Below are positions 1 to 10,989 of a stretch of 64,000 nucleotides of DNA, in pieces; positions within the stretch are counted from its first letter, which is position 1, and each line of letters starts with the position of its first letter. A program made the translations under genes and the position numbers. Source of the DNA: Chlorops oryzae (Eukaryota > Arthropoda > Insecta > Diptera > Chloropidae); NCBI GenBank assembly GCA_020466095.1, contig CM035806.1, positions 130,123,156-130,187,155 of the forward strand, in the 5' to 3' direction. Below the pieces are notes generated by a model. It was not told the origin of the DNA. It was given only the letters and a program-made list of their open reading frames with translations, and ran no database searches.

Positions 1-707
1 CTTTTCCAATTTTTTTGAATTCTGATCGGGGGCTTAAATATACGCTCAAATTCTAAGTTTCATTAAAATATTGCGAAAAAGTCAGATTTTAAGGCAGTTT
101 TGGGATTTTTGTGACGACCCTAGTACTGGAGGTACCCTTAAAAATGGACCGATCAAGAAAATTTTTTGGAAGGATGTTTAAGGCTACAAAGGAAGCATAA
201 GTGCCAAATTTCGTTCAAGTCCCATTTGAATTTCGGGTGTAGGAGACAATTTTCGAAAACCGCCCTTCTGCCACGCCCACTTTTCCAATTTTCGGAAATA
301 ATATTACTGGCCTTTAAATATGATCAAATATCAAATTTCATCAAAATATCTTGAAAAACATCGGTTTTAGAGCAGTTTTTGTGATTTTCATAACAGACCC
401 TAGTACTGGAGGTACCCCTAAAAATGGTCCGAGCGGGTCCATTCTCGAACTTGTTCTTACTCATGTCCCCGTGAGCACGCATACCAAATTTTGTCAAGAT
501 AGCTCAATTTCTTCGATAAGATAACTGTATACAAACAGACGGACAGACGGACAGACGGACAGACGGACGGACATGTCTAAATCGAATCTCCTGGTGACAC
601 TGATCATTTCTATATATATTTTGTATGGTCTATCTCGACTAGTTCTGGGTGTTACACACAACCACACAAACGCAATATACCCTCGACACAGAGTGTGTCG
701 GGTATAA
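1..707 (+). mobile_element. Family A dispersed repeat, copy 1 (cut by window edge)
   Basis: This is the right part of a repeat present about nine times in the window. It has two diverged monomers of about 290 bp. Each monomer carries a CCACGCCCACTTTTCC block and a CCCTAGTACTGGAGGTACC block. They are followed by a (GTCY)n-type microsatellite (GGACAGAC repeats, 538-572) and a terminal hairpin CGACACAGAGTGTGTCG at 683-699, then GGTATAA. The microsatellite and hairpin architecture resembles the non-autonomous mini-me / DINE-1 (Helitron-related) elements of dipterans; that family assignment is inference. The short ORFs inside are shadows. Confidence 0.75.
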
Positions 708-977
708 AAAGTTGGTTTCAAGTCAAAGGAAAATTTAGTGTTGAGCAGTGTAATTAATTGTTAAAACTTTGTGCAGCCAGCAATATATTTCAATAATAAA
801 ATAATAAAATACTTTACATATAACATGCCTATAATTGTTTCTCTGAGTCTCATTAAATGTAAAAATCCAGATTGATTTTAATAATTTTAAATCAAATATT
901 ATGCATTTCAAACTTCAATACACATTCTATGTTTTCACTTCCAACGGCAGTTCCATAACTGCCAACTTTTTTTTTTT
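708..977. other. No gene seen; AT-rich
   Basis: AT-rich sequence between repeat copy A1 and the inverted repeat that starts near 978. I see no ORF, RNA gene or recognisable element. Confidence 0.5.
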
Positions 978-1625
978 AACATACACCATAACATTTAGGT
1001 ATATAATATTTTAAAGCTGTAAAACTAACATTTTATGCAAAAAAAAAAAATATATTTTGGAAAGCCGTGATGGGGGGCCCTCCTCCCTTCTCTCTTATTT
1101 ATACGGTTGGGATAAGCTTGATTTTTCATTCTAGATGTCTTTTTTTTTCTTTAATATTTTTCCACTTACTTGAAAAATTCCAATTTTTAACACATTTCAT
1201 TCGCCTGCTGTAGGATTTGAACCCGAGCCCTTCGGATTGCTGAGCGAATACGCTACTCGTACGCCACGGAGAAATCTAATTCGCGTGGACTAAATATGTT
1301 ACTTAAAGTCAAATGAAAACTATTTTACGTGTTTTTTGATAGAAGTTTTTTAAATACGTGCACTGAGCGAAAACTACGGTTGTGTAATTTACAACGATTC
1401 GTAGTATACTACGACCGTAGTTATCTTAGAGCAAAATTGTAGTACGGACGTATTCAAACATGACTTTTACAGCCATGCGTATTCTTTAGGAGCAAATTTC
1501 TTTCCCCATCCCGGCTTTATAAAATATATTTTTTTTGTTTTTGCATAAAATGTTAGTATTAAAACTTTTTATTGCTGTAAGGTTTTAAAATATTATATAC
1601 CTAAATTTTATGTTATTATTTGTAA
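978..1625. repeat. Inverted pair of ~100-bp AT-rich repeats
   Basis: The stretch 978-1080 reappears in reverse complement at about 1498-1625. Both carry TAGGTATATAATATTTTAAA-type and CTAACATTTTATGCAAAAA-type blocks, and end in a disrupted CCCCATC..CGGCTTT motif. The right copy has a short insertion. They are probably related TIR-element ends. Element G overlaps the right copy, which implies nesting. Confidence 0.6.
1203..1275 (-). other. tRNA-like A/B-box module (not a functional tRNA)
   Basis: Read on the minus strand it has an A-box-like GTGGCGTACGAGTAGCG and a B-box GGGTTCAAATCCT at tRNA-like spacing, with CAATCCGAAGG between them. The acceptor arms do not pair convincingly, so I do not call a tRNA gene. 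The same sequence type appears on the plus strand at 40065-40135. Confidence 0.5.
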
Positions 1626-1825
1626 AAAAAGAAATTAAAAAAATTACGCCTGCCTGACCGGGGATCGAACCCGCCGACTTGGGATTTGCTGCTACTTTCG
1701 TATTTAAACTTTTTTACTACGCTTGTGGTTATTTTAACTACGTCCGTTAATAGAGCCAAATCACTGCTGTTCGTAGTTAAATTAACTACGTTTTTGTTAT
1801 TTTTACTACGATTTTTAGCTCAGTG
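1361..1825. mobile_element. TIR element G (CACTGAGC ends)
   Basis: The ends are CACTGAGCGAAAACTACG at 1361 and its imperfect reverse complement ending GCTCAGTG at 1825. Subterminal TAACTACG / CGTAGTTA motifs repeat on both sides. It encodes no protein and carries a tRNA-like module on the minus strand near 1645-1702. No clean TSD is visible, so the superfamily is unassigned. Its right end supplies an in-frame stop just upstream of the ORF at 1831. Confidence 0.5.
1645..1702 (-). other. tRNA-like module in element G
   Basis: On the minus strand it has the B-box GGGTTCGATCCCC preceded by AGCAAATCCCAAGTCG. This resembles the anticodon-arm and T-arm half of a tRNA. The 5' half is degenerate. It is inside TIR element G. 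Confidence 0.4.
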
Positions 1826-1830
1826 TAGGA

Positions 1831-2157
1831 ATGATGTCTGAAGAAGTGCTTGAACCAAGAAACAAAGACTTCCGCAACTACCGTCGAAACCACACGCGTA
1901 AAACATCGAGGCAACACACCATGGAAGACTTGTTTCATGCTTTATTGGTTTCATCAGACCCGTTAATAGTCTCAAAATCGAAAAGTACCTCAAGATACTC
2001 TCAAAAGTACATTGTGATAGGTGATGAAGTGAAACAATCGCTCTCTAATGTAAATGAAGTACCAAATAGCTCGATTTACGAAAGTTCGGATTCAGATTCC
2101 GATTTATTGTTTTCCATTTCATACTTTTTTATTTACAATGTACTATTTTTGAATTAA
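1831..2157 (+). CDS. Unrecognised 108-codon ORF, possibly a transposase C-terminal remnant
   Basis: I do not recognise the product. The first ~90 residues look more protein-like than other short ORFs here: a basic stretch (NYRRNHTRKTSRQH, residues 16-29), a mixed hydrophobic segment, and an acidic serine tail (SSDSDSDLL, residues 85-93), ending in a hydrophobic run of AT-rich sequence. It starts within a few bases of the right end of element G, and the in-frame stop upstream lies inside G. The natural start may therefore have been lost to that insertion. A basic region followed by an acidic SD tail would fit the C-terminus of a DNA transposase or nuclear protein, but that is inference. It could equally be chance. 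Confidence 0.25.
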   Translation: MMSEEVLEPRNKDFRNYRRNHTRKTSRQHTMEDLFHALLVSSDPLIVSKSKSTSRYSQKYIVIGDEVKQSLSNVNEVPNSSIYESSDSDSDLLFSISYFFIYNVLFLN

Positions 2158-2691
2158 CAAAAACCAAATGCTTATTTCTGTCTTTCCTAATTTCTAACTT
2201 AAGCTCGAAAAAAACGTGTAGTATTTCTACAAAAGAGGAATTGATTCTAAAGGTCGAACAAAAACGGAATATATTTTCCATAAAAAGTATTTTGAAAATA
2301 GAAAATAGTATTTTCGTTCAAATTGGATAAAAACTAAAGAAGTATTATTAACTGATCTAGCAAAAACAAGTCTATAAAAAATTTACTTTTTTAAGGAATT
2401 TGAAAGCCTATATCTTCAAAAGTACTTATTCCATTAAAACAAATGACCCATCTATGGAAAGAAGAGAGTGTCAGATCTCTATTGGTGCTATTTATACACC
2501 GAGAGAAATAACAACATTTAAATCAACTACTTAGAACAGTTAAAGTAAGAGTGGTCAAATAAACTGTATTCCGCGTTAAATGCACTGAAAAAGGCAGTCA
2601 AATGAACAGTTGAAAAACAGTTACTTTTTATGTTCAAATTCGCTTTCGTTCACTTAGACGTATAAGTTCGCATTCTGATCAACCGTCTCCG

Positions 2692-2766
2692 GAGGTTTCG
2701 ATAGCTCAGTGATTTAAACTGTGACTCGACAGTCGTGAGCTTCGGGGTTCTATCCCTGCTGGCGGC
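2692..2766 (+). other. tRNA-like module 1 of element E1
   Basis: A-box-like GATAGCTCAGTGATTT at 2700 and a well-formed T-arm at 2743-2759, with a 5-bp stem (one G-T pair) around the 7-nt loop TTCTATC. The D and acceptor arms are degenerate, so this is a pol III promoter-like or SINE-like sequence, not a tRNA gene. A near-identical copy at 39920-40770 is split by another element. Confidence 0.5.
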
Positions 2767-3002
2767 GGGAATTTTTCTGAATTTTTGTTTTATTACATTT
2801 TTTTTTTTCTGTTCAGAGTGTAGTTGTTTTTGAAAGACAAAAATTTTCTCCTAAATTTTTAAGGTTTTAATTTATTTAATTTTTTTTAATGGTTCATTTT
2901 CAAGCAAAAAATTTTGGGAGTGAAACAATTCCTTAAGCACGTTCCCAAAAACTTGAGCAACCATAAGCTCAAGTGAGCATTTTGATCAACAATTTAAATT
3001 CG

Positions 3003-3210
3003 TTCGTTTAGCGTAATGGTTAAGACGTTCGCCCAGCGAAGTGGAGGTCAGCGGTTCAAGGCTCGGCCGAGGCGAGAAAACTTAAAGAGATAAAAGAGAA
3101 AAAGATTTAAATAGAAACAAATAAATAAAGAAAAAATATAATAATTTAATAAAAAAAAAAAAAAAAAAAATAAAAGAAGATAAAAAAAAAATCAAAGCAA
3201 AAAATAAATT
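3003..3210 (+). other. tRNA-like module 2 of E1 with A-rich tail (SINE-like)
   Basis: A-box TTTAGCGTAATGGTTAAG at 3008, B-box GCGGTTCAAGGC at 3051, then GAGAAAA and about 130 bp of A-rich tail including a long A run (~3150-3170). The same module plus tail, including CGCCCAGCGAA and the GAGAAAA junction, recurs at 19420-19605 inside a different TIR element. A tRNA-like head with an A-rich tail is the layout of a tRNA-derived SINE (inference). Confidence 0.5.
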
Positions 3211-3399
3211 TTTTTCCAGTCGCTGGTGACAGTTGATTTAACCGCGAGACAATTATATCAACCATCAGGTAGTTATAATCCTTATTCACTGTGTTTGTAC
3301 TGTTGAATTGCTACTGTACATCAGTTAACAATTAACGGTGAACTCGGTTTTTTTAACCTGCTTTTTCAGTTAATATAACTGCCTTTTTCTCTCGGTGTA

Positions 3400-5657
3400 T
3401 ATACGCTGATTTTGCCTTGAAAAACCAAAAAAATCAGAAAATAGAGGTTTCTTCATATGTCGAAAAAACAACCCACAAAAAAATTTATTTTAATCTTTAA
3501 CCCTACAAAATTTTGCTTCACTTTTATCTTAACAAGTGTGATAAATTTCAATTTTTTATCTCTTCAAATAAAAAAGTTATTAATTAATAGCCGCTAGATT
3601 GGCCTTTTCGCCCACTGTGCAATGGTTCCTTGGACGTTCCTTCTGAAAATAGTCGTAGAATGTTATTTTACTCGTGGAGTTGTGAACAACACCATCCACT
3701 TTAACGTACATATGTACATATATGCAAAGGATATTGCCACGTACCAAGTTTGGTATCAGTAGTACCGATTCCTACAGAAATCGAATTCTTTTTCCTAACA
3801 CAAAAACGATTAAAATGGTAAAATTAAATGGGGAGATAAGAAACTTGTAATTAAAGCAGAGCAAAGCTTGCACCGAAACTATTTTCCTTGGTCTTAAAGA
3901 AAACATCATCAGAAAGTTGCAAAAAAAAATGAAGAAAAATATATCGCTTTTTTCGATTGTGACAACAAAATCTCTCAATAGCGAAGAAAGTGTGAATTTC
4001 ATAATGCACTTCAAAGACTGCTTCAGAAAGAGAATGGGAGTGGGAGTGGGATATGGAGAGTGGGAGGCAAAGGGATAGAACCGACAGTTGATATCCTTTC
4101 ACATTCTAGTCATGCCTGAAATTCACAAAAACTCACACGCAATCCTATCGCTTAAGATATTCGTACATTATGTTTGCGTTTTGATTGGATATTCTCACGT
4201 AGTTGTGCCTTTGTTGATTGAAGAAGAAAGAACTTTCCCCTCTACCCTCTTGTTGTGTGAAAGCATTGTAAACAAACAAAAAAAAAACTTCAATACAAAG
4301 AATATTGGTATAATTTTTCTATCTGCAGATTTAATAAAAATTCAGTAGAACATCCTTTGTTCTGTTAGTTCTATGAAAACATTGAAATACACGCAGGATT
4401 GTCCGTTGTAGTACGATTTTCGTTTCATTTGAATCAAGAAAAAAGAAAAGAAAACTACAAAAATTCCATAAAACTCTTAAATGCAAAATATTACAGCGGA
4501 GCGAAGCAATGAGAATTGCTATTATTTGTGTGCCAATTGGACTGCCATGACGACTCCTTGTCTGTGGCTAAGTAGGAGTTCTGGACGCCCAACAGAAACA
4601 AGAACAAAATTGTGCCAAAGAAAAAGGTCGTGTATTAGTTAACCGAGGCGAACTGGGGGAAAAATACGAAAAAAGGAGATGCAAGTAAATACTGAATCAG
4701 ATGCCAACAGATAACACAAAATTATTTTTTTCTCGAAAATTTAATTATAAAATCATGACCGCGCAATAGAAAGGGGGAAAGAAAATTTCAGACGAGATAT
4801 GAGAATGAAAATAAAAGTGAGAAAGGCACAAATAAACAATGAAATTGATTGATATCGACATTTGCGACGCAAAGTCAGCCGGCGCAAAAAAAAAAAAAAT
4901 TAAATATTCTTGTCTTATGAAAAAAATTTTTTTTTAAAGGAAAAAATTAAATTTAATTAATTTAAGGAAAATTTTGCATTTATTCATGACCCATTGAGTG
5001 GATGTACACTTGTCTAAAAATTACTCACACCAAAAATTGGAAATTTTCCCGTACACTAGTCCAATTGGTTTCCACACGTACATTTTTTGGTGCGGCTTTT
5101 TCGCTGGGCAAAAATTAGACAAGCTACCCCTCACGTCTTTGCGTCTCTCTGTCACCGAAAGTTGGGCAATTGCCTAAGTGTATATTCAGCCATTTTGATG
5201 TACATATTTCAATGCAAAAGTCGCTTCACCGAAACCTTGAACATTTGGATATTTCTATTGCATATTTTGTTTTGATTAAAGTCCTTCAAGATCGGCAGTA
5301 TGCATTGTCCTTTCCAATCAAAAATCCTAATGAGGGCACAAAGAGTATGGAGCATTCTGGACCCCTTAAGCAAAAATTTAAATAAAAATTTGGTGAAGAG
5401 GTTTAACCAAGGTTTTTATATACCATTCCTACGTCGATATTACTAGGAAACTTTTCATGGTAGCCAAACTTCAAAATGTTGTTCGTAAAAGAAAAGGTTT
5501 TATTTTGAAAAAAGGGTACAACTTTAGGGGAATTACAACTTCGAGTGAATTAAAAAAAACACAATTGAAAGTTCAAAAAACCCACATAACTACAAAAGTC
5601 ATTCAACTGAGCATCGGATTCAGTGTCATTATCCGAGTCACAATGTTTGCATGTAAA
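3400..5657. other. No gene seen, 2.3 kb
   Basis: AT-rich DNA with short purine-rich patches (GGGAGTGGGA repeats at 4032-4072). The ORFs here (60-96 codons) overlap each other on opposite strands and have AT-driven composition. I could support no exon, RNA gene or element. Confidence 0.5.
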
Positions 5658-6494
5658 ACAAGTAAGGGTGTTATAGTCAGTCGAGCCTGACAATAGAATA
5701 CCCGACACAGACAAACGTGTTCAAATAATTTTTAATATCAAGAGGTGTTTTTTGTTGAATTTCTTTATGAAAACCGCCCTTTTTCCACGCCCACTTTTCC
5801 ATTTGTTTTGAATTCTAATCGGAGGCCTTAATATTCGCTCAAATTCTAAGTTTCAGTGGAATATCTCAAAAAAATCCGATTTTGAAGCAGTTTTGAGATT
5901 TTTGTGACAGACCCTAGTACTGGAGGTACCCTTAATAATGGACCTATCAAATTTTGGAGGGGATGTTTATGGCTACAAAGGAAGCATAACTGCCAAATTT
6001 CGTTTAAGTCACATTTTAATTTCGGGTGTAGGAAGCCATTTTCGAAAAACGACCTTCGGCCACGCCCACTTTTTCAATTTTTTTTGAAATTGAATAACTT
6101 GACTTCAAATATGTTGAACTATCAATTTTCATCAAAATATCTTGATAAAATTCGGTTTTGGAGCAGTTTTTGTGATTTTCATAACAGACCCTAGTACTAG
6201 AGGTACCCTGAAAAACTGTCCGATCGGGTCCATTCTCGAACTTGTTCTTACTCATGTCCCTGTGAGTACGCATATCAAATTTCATCAAGATATCTCAACG
6301 CCTTCGATAAGAAAACTGTATACAAACAGACGGACAGACAGACGGACACACAGACGGACATGTCTAAATCGAATTTCTTAGTGACGCTGATCATTTCTAT
6401 AAATTTTTTGTATGGTCTATCTCGAGTGATTCTAGGTGTTACACACAACCATACAAATGCAATATAGCATTGACACAGAGTGTGTCTGGTATAA
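5658..6494 (+). mobile_element. Family A repeat, copy 2 (full length, two monomers)
   Basis: Starts with ACAAGTAAGGGTGTTATAGT and a hairpin (GTCAG..CCTGAC, one arm mutated), followed by ATACCCGACACAG. It ends with the GACACAGAGTGTGTC hairpin and TGGTATA. Two diverged monomers and a GGACAGAC microsatellite lie between. The TACCCGACAC / GTGTCGGGTA pair forms subterminal inverted repeats. It is more diverged at its hairpins than copies 3 and 9. Confidence 0.75.
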
Positions 6495-6548
6495 AAGGCC
6501 TTTGACACTGATGCACTACTCAATGACATGCCCAAATGCTATTTAAAA

Positions 6549-7386
6549 ACAAGTAAGGGTGTTATAGTCAGGCGAGCCTGACAATAGAATACCCGACACA
6601 TAATTTATAATATCAAGAGGTGTTTAAGGGCATAAGGAGCCCCATATACCGACTTTTGTTAAATTTCTAAATGAAAACCGCCCTTTTTCCACGCCCACTT
6701 TTCAAATTTTTTTGGAATTCTAATCAGACCCTTATATATACGCTCAAATTCTAAGTTTCATTGAAATATTTCAATAAAGTCTGATTTTAAGGCATTTTTG
6801 GGATTTTTGTGACAGACCCTAGTACTAGAGGTACCCTTAATAATGGTCCGATCAATTTTTTGGGAAGGACGTTACTGGCTATCAAGGAAGTAAACGTGCC
6901 AATTTTTGTTCAAGTCCCATTGGTATTTCGGGAGTAGGAGATAATTTTTGAAAAACGCCCTTATGCCACGCCCACTTTTCCAATTTTTTGAAATCGTATT
7001 ACTTGCCTTTAAACATGTTCAAATATCAAGTTTCATCAAAATACCATGAAAAACTTCGATTTTAGAGCAGTTTTTGTGATTTTCGTAACAGACCCTAGTA
7101 CTGCAGGTACCCATAAAAATGGTCCGATCGGATCCATTCTCGAACTTGTTCTTACTCATGTCCCCGTGAGCACGCATACCAAATTTTGTCAAGATAGCTC
7201 AACTCCTTCGATAAGATAACTGTATACAAACAGACGGACAGACGGACGGACATGTCTAAATCGAATCTCCTGGCGACGCTGATCATTTCTATATACATTT
7301 TGTATGGTCTATCTCGAGTGGTTCTGGGTGTTACACACAACCCAACAAACGCAATATACCCTCGACACAGAGTGTGTCGGGTATAA
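6549..7386 (+). mobile_element. Family A repeat, copy 3 (full length, two monomers)
   Basis: Complete copy with an intact 5' hairpin GTCAGGCGAGCCTGAC and 3' hairpin CGACACAGAGTGTGTCG. It shares unusual internal variants with copy 9 at 57379-58249 in the opposite orientation, for example GGACGTTACTGGCTATCAAGG. The two therefore descend from one recent source copy, and the family has moved or been copied recently. Confidence 0.8.
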
Positions 7387-9105
7387 TCACCAAAAAATTT
7401 AATAATCTCAAAACAAGTTAAGACTGTTCCAAAGTCTATTTATAACCATAAACATTCTAAATTTATATTAATAATGAAACCTTGACATCTGAAAGAAAAT
7501 TTCTTGTACGCAATTTGCCTTTGGAATGTACTACCAAACACGTTGAAAACTATAAGCAACTTTAGACTTTTCAGGATGCACTTAGGACAACACTTTTGTA
7601 AATAGATTAAGTTAAAATTGAATTTGAAAACTTTGTATTATATGTAGATTTATTAAATGGTATATTGAATTTTTGAACTTGCATGTGAATTATTATATTA
7701 TATGTAGGTGTAATCCATTTTAAATATTATATATTATATTTTCTCTGTCTATATCAATATATTAATTAATGGCATTGACTAGCACTCATTATGAGAATTT
7801 TTCTCCCTGTACCATGATTTTGTAAAAAGAAATAAATAAATAAAGAAATAAATAAATAATATGTAAAAAAAATAAAATAAAAAGTTTTGACGGTCCACTC
7901 AAGGTGAATCGTACGATTTCAAGTGAGCCACGGAAAGTTATTCCAACATCTATTTAAATTTGCAAGTGATTTTGAACTATCGTACCGTTAGTAAACTAAC
8001 AAGATAGTTCTTAAATTTAACAAGTCGATTTCGGCACTATTCGTAGCAGGCACAAAAATGCACAATGTTATGAAACGCAAATTATTTTCCATTCCTTTTT
8101 TTTTTTAACCGGCTCGCTTGTAAACAAAAACACGTGTGCTCAAGTGGAAGCTTTTTAACTTACTGTTGACGTTAGCAGTGAAGTGGGCTGTGATGTTAGT
8201 TTGACATTTCAACTGTCACAATGTAGTAAAAATCAAGTGGTCCATTCTGAGTGACCGTCCACTTAAGGTGACCATACCCTATATTTATTCTTAAGATGTT
8301 GCAATTACGTATGTTAAAATCATTTCAATGGCAAATGCTAATTTATAAAGTCCTAAAGCTTTGTTGCATTGGGAAAACGAATCAAGAAAGATAAAGATAA
8401 ATATATCAATTGGAAAATCGTTAAAAAAATAAAATGGCATTTGTTCAGGCCTGGATTAAGGTGAATCTAATTCCCTGCTCAACTCACCGGTATTGAATTA
8501 TTCTGATTCAGTCAAAATTCTTTTACTGAAAAGACCTTGCAATTTCAATGAAAAGTTACAAAAAAAAAGTAGGTAATACATACACATACAAAATAAAATG
8601 CTATTATCCAGTTTCATGCTGTCATTCTTTCATGCTTTCTCCAGTTAACTTTTAATCTCGAAGGAATTGCGGTTTTCAGATTTCAACTCCTGATGATATG
8701 TCGAATGGAAGAACAATGAAAATTTCCACATATTGAGTTTTTGTTCCATGTTCACCAATTTTCACTGACTCAATCGAATGCGACAAAAAACACACACGCA
8801 AAGAGAAATGTAAAAGTTAAAAAGGAAAAACTCAGCGCCTTTCAATTGCTATCGCTGAGCAGTATTGTTCGCATTTAACCAAGCAGTTCTGAGCGTGTCA
8901 GCTACATGCAGAGGTTAATGAAAACTAAAAAAAAAAAACCATGTACACAAGCGTGCACATCACCATCCCCCAGCAGGAAACATTTTTGGACTTTTTACAG
9001 CTTTGTTCCTCGAGCTGAGCTGTTGAAAGTACAAGTTTGTTTATATATACATATCAATTATCAAAAAGAGAAAGTGAAAAAGGTTAAAGGACAGAGATTC
9101 AGAGA
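7387..9105. other. No gene seen, 1.7 kb
   Basis: AT-rich DNA with an (AAAT)n run at 7829-7862. Two related motifs (GGTCCACTCAAGGTGA near 7890 and GTCCACTTAAGGTGA near 8257) bracket ~380 bp and may be repeat ends, but they lie in direct, not inverted, orientation. No convincing ORF. Confidence 0.45.
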
Positions 9106-9111
9106 GTGAGA

Positions 9112-9792
9112 CAGAGAGAGATAGCGAGAGCGACAGCGAGAGTGATAGCGAGAGCGACAGCAAGAGCGACAGCAAGAGCGGCAGCAAGAGCGACAGCGAG
9201 AGCGACAGCGACAGCGAGAGCGACAGCGAGAGCGACAGCGAGAGCGACAGCGAGAGCGACAGCGAGAGCGACAGCGAGAGCGACAGCGAGAGCGACAGCG
9301 AGAGCGACAGCGAGAGCGACAGCGAGAGCGACAGCGAGAGCGACAGCGAGAGCGACAGCGAGAGCGACAGCGAGAGCGACAGCGAGAGCGACAGCGAGAG
9401 CGACAGCGAGAGCGACAGCGAGAGCGAGAGCGACAGCGAGAGCGACAGCGAGAGCGAGAGCGACAGCGAGAGCGACAGCGAGAGCGACAGCGAGAGAGAC
9501 AGCGAGAGCGACAGCGAGAGCGACAGCGAGAGCGCCAGCGAGAGCGACAGCGAGAGCGACAGCGACAGCGACAGCGAGAGCGACAGCGAGAGCGACAGCG
9601 AGAGCGACAGCGAGAGAGACAGCGAGAGCGACAGCGAGAGCGACAGCGAGAGCGACAGCGAGAGCGACAGCGAGAGCGACAGCGAGAGCGACAGCGAGAG
9701 CGAGAGCGAGAGCGAGAGCGACAGCGAGAGCGACAGCGAGAGCGAGAGCGACAGCGAGAGCGACAGCGAGAGCGACAGCGAGAGAAACCGAG
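9112..9792 (+). repeat. 12-bp minisatellite (GAGAGCGACAGC)n
   Basis: About 680 bp of tandem 12-mers with occasional 6-bp indels and point variants. The unit has no stop in any of the six frames, so long ORFs appear on both strands. Frames read as repeats of ESDS, RATA and ERQR forward, or CRSR, LSLS and AVAL in reverse. These ORFs are a property of the repeat, not evidence of coding. GC content is far above the flanks. Confidence 0.9.
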
Positions 9793-9828
9793 GGACGGAG
9801 CGAGAGAGAGAGAGAGTCTTACGTCTAT

Positions 9829-9863
9829 CAAAACTAACTAAAACTAAACTAACTAACTAACTA
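9829..9863. repeat. (AACT)n microsatellite
   Basis: Short AACT-rich tetranucleotide run just downstream of the minisatellite. Confidence 0.7.
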
Positions 9864-9984
9864 GAAGTCTTGATCACAATAAAATGTATGAATGAGGGAA
9901 ATTTTGAGCAGAGACTACAACAAAAATATTATACAAAGGCATGGGGTTCGCATGCCGCACTATTAAATGCTAATATAAGTAGCT

Positions 9985-10205
9985 CAGTGGATAAAGGGAA
10001 TGAGTCCAAAAATTTTAAATGCAGAGAAACGACAGAACAGTTGAAGTTGACTTTTAAAACTAATTGTTACAACAAAACTCAAAATTAAAATAGCAAAATT
10101 AAATATCAGGGCTTCTTTTACAATTTGTAAAAAAGTCATAAAAGGAAGTGTATCCACGCTAACTCTCAAAAACGCCAAAAATGGACTCATTCCCTTAATC
10201 CACTG
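9985..10205. mobile_element. Small MITE with 24-bp TIRs (CAGTGGAT ends)
   Basis: The 24 bases at 9985-10008 recur in reverse complement at 10182-10205 with one mismatch. The ends read CAGTGGATAAAGGGAATGAG. CAGTG-type ends suggest the hAT superfamily, but the flanking 8-mers do not match, so no TSD is seen. The ORFs inside are shadows. Confidence 0.55.
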
Positions 10206-10212
10206 CACGACT

Positions 10213-10303
10213 CATATCGTCCCCTCAGAAAACGACTGTCGTATGTCCCATAAGAAATATGTACATGCGACATATGACAGTCGTTTTCTGAGGGGACGAT
10301 ATG
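10213..10303. other. 91-nt near-perfect hairpin
   Basis: Arms 10213-10247 and 10269-10303 pair over 35 bp with one mismatch around a 21-nt loop. Arm core: CGTCCCCTCAGAAAACGAC. The size resembles a pre-miRNA or a very small palindromic MITE. It starts 7 bp after the preceding MITE ends. No function is assigned. Confidence 0.6.
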
Positions 10304-10989
10304 TCTTTTGCACCCAACGTCATCAGTGACATATTCAAGTGCAACTGTGACTCTAACACGTCACGGTGACGTCACTGTACCATTGCACAAGGAATTCAAT
10401 AAGAATACCACGCGTTCCGGGTCCAAAGACAATCTTACAAAATCGATGACTTTTCCTCTTCGGACATGAATGCATGAGGGTGTATTTGGGATGAAATATT
10501 TGAGAGTTTAACAACGAAATGGTTCGATAAATTCCAACTGGCTGCATAAATGAATGTAAAAGCTCACAGGCGTTAAAAGTACACAACTTCGGTTGCAAAT
10601 TAAACGCCATTGTTCTCTCACATACATACATACATAAGTATGTACATATATCAAAAACCACAATGAAATGGAAAAATTTCTCAATATGCATTTATGAATT
10701 TCAAAATTTATTTTCATATTGATTTAAATTGTCATTTGCATTTGAAAAGCTTGAGCAAATTTATGCCAATTGCGATTTAATAAATCCGTGTTTACATTGA
10801 GCTGATATTTTTTTTTTACCCAACAAGAAAATATATTGCAATCTATCAATAAGTGACATTAAGCATATATGTTTGAATTAAATCATAAGCAAATAAACCA
10901 AGATGTGAAAGAAAATTCCGCTTCGTTTGAGAAAATTGTTTATTGTCAACGCTGGTTCATAGGGAAGAGGAATGCTTACACAAATATTA
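10304..10989. other. No gene seen
   Basis: AT-rich DNA with (ACAT)n at about 10620-10636. Short overlapping minus-strand ORFs lack protein character. Confidence 0.45.

Larger units (their letters stand above)
2495..3399 (+). mobile_element. TIR element E1 (TACACCGAGAGAAA ends) with two tRNA-like modules
   Basis: The ends TACACCGAGAGAAA (2495) and TTTCTCTCGGTGTA (3399) are perfect inverted repeats. Each is flanked by TA, as in Tc1/mariner-type insertions. It encodes no protein. It contains two plus-strand tRNA-like modules (2692-2766 and 3003-3078), the second with a long A-rich tail. A second copy of its left half lies at 39730-40965. It is non-autonomous. Confidence 0.65.

Noticed and set aside
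9061..9837. Long ORFs on both strands (256 and 243 codons)
   Set aside because: They come from a 12-bp repeat with no stop in any frame; no independent coding signal.
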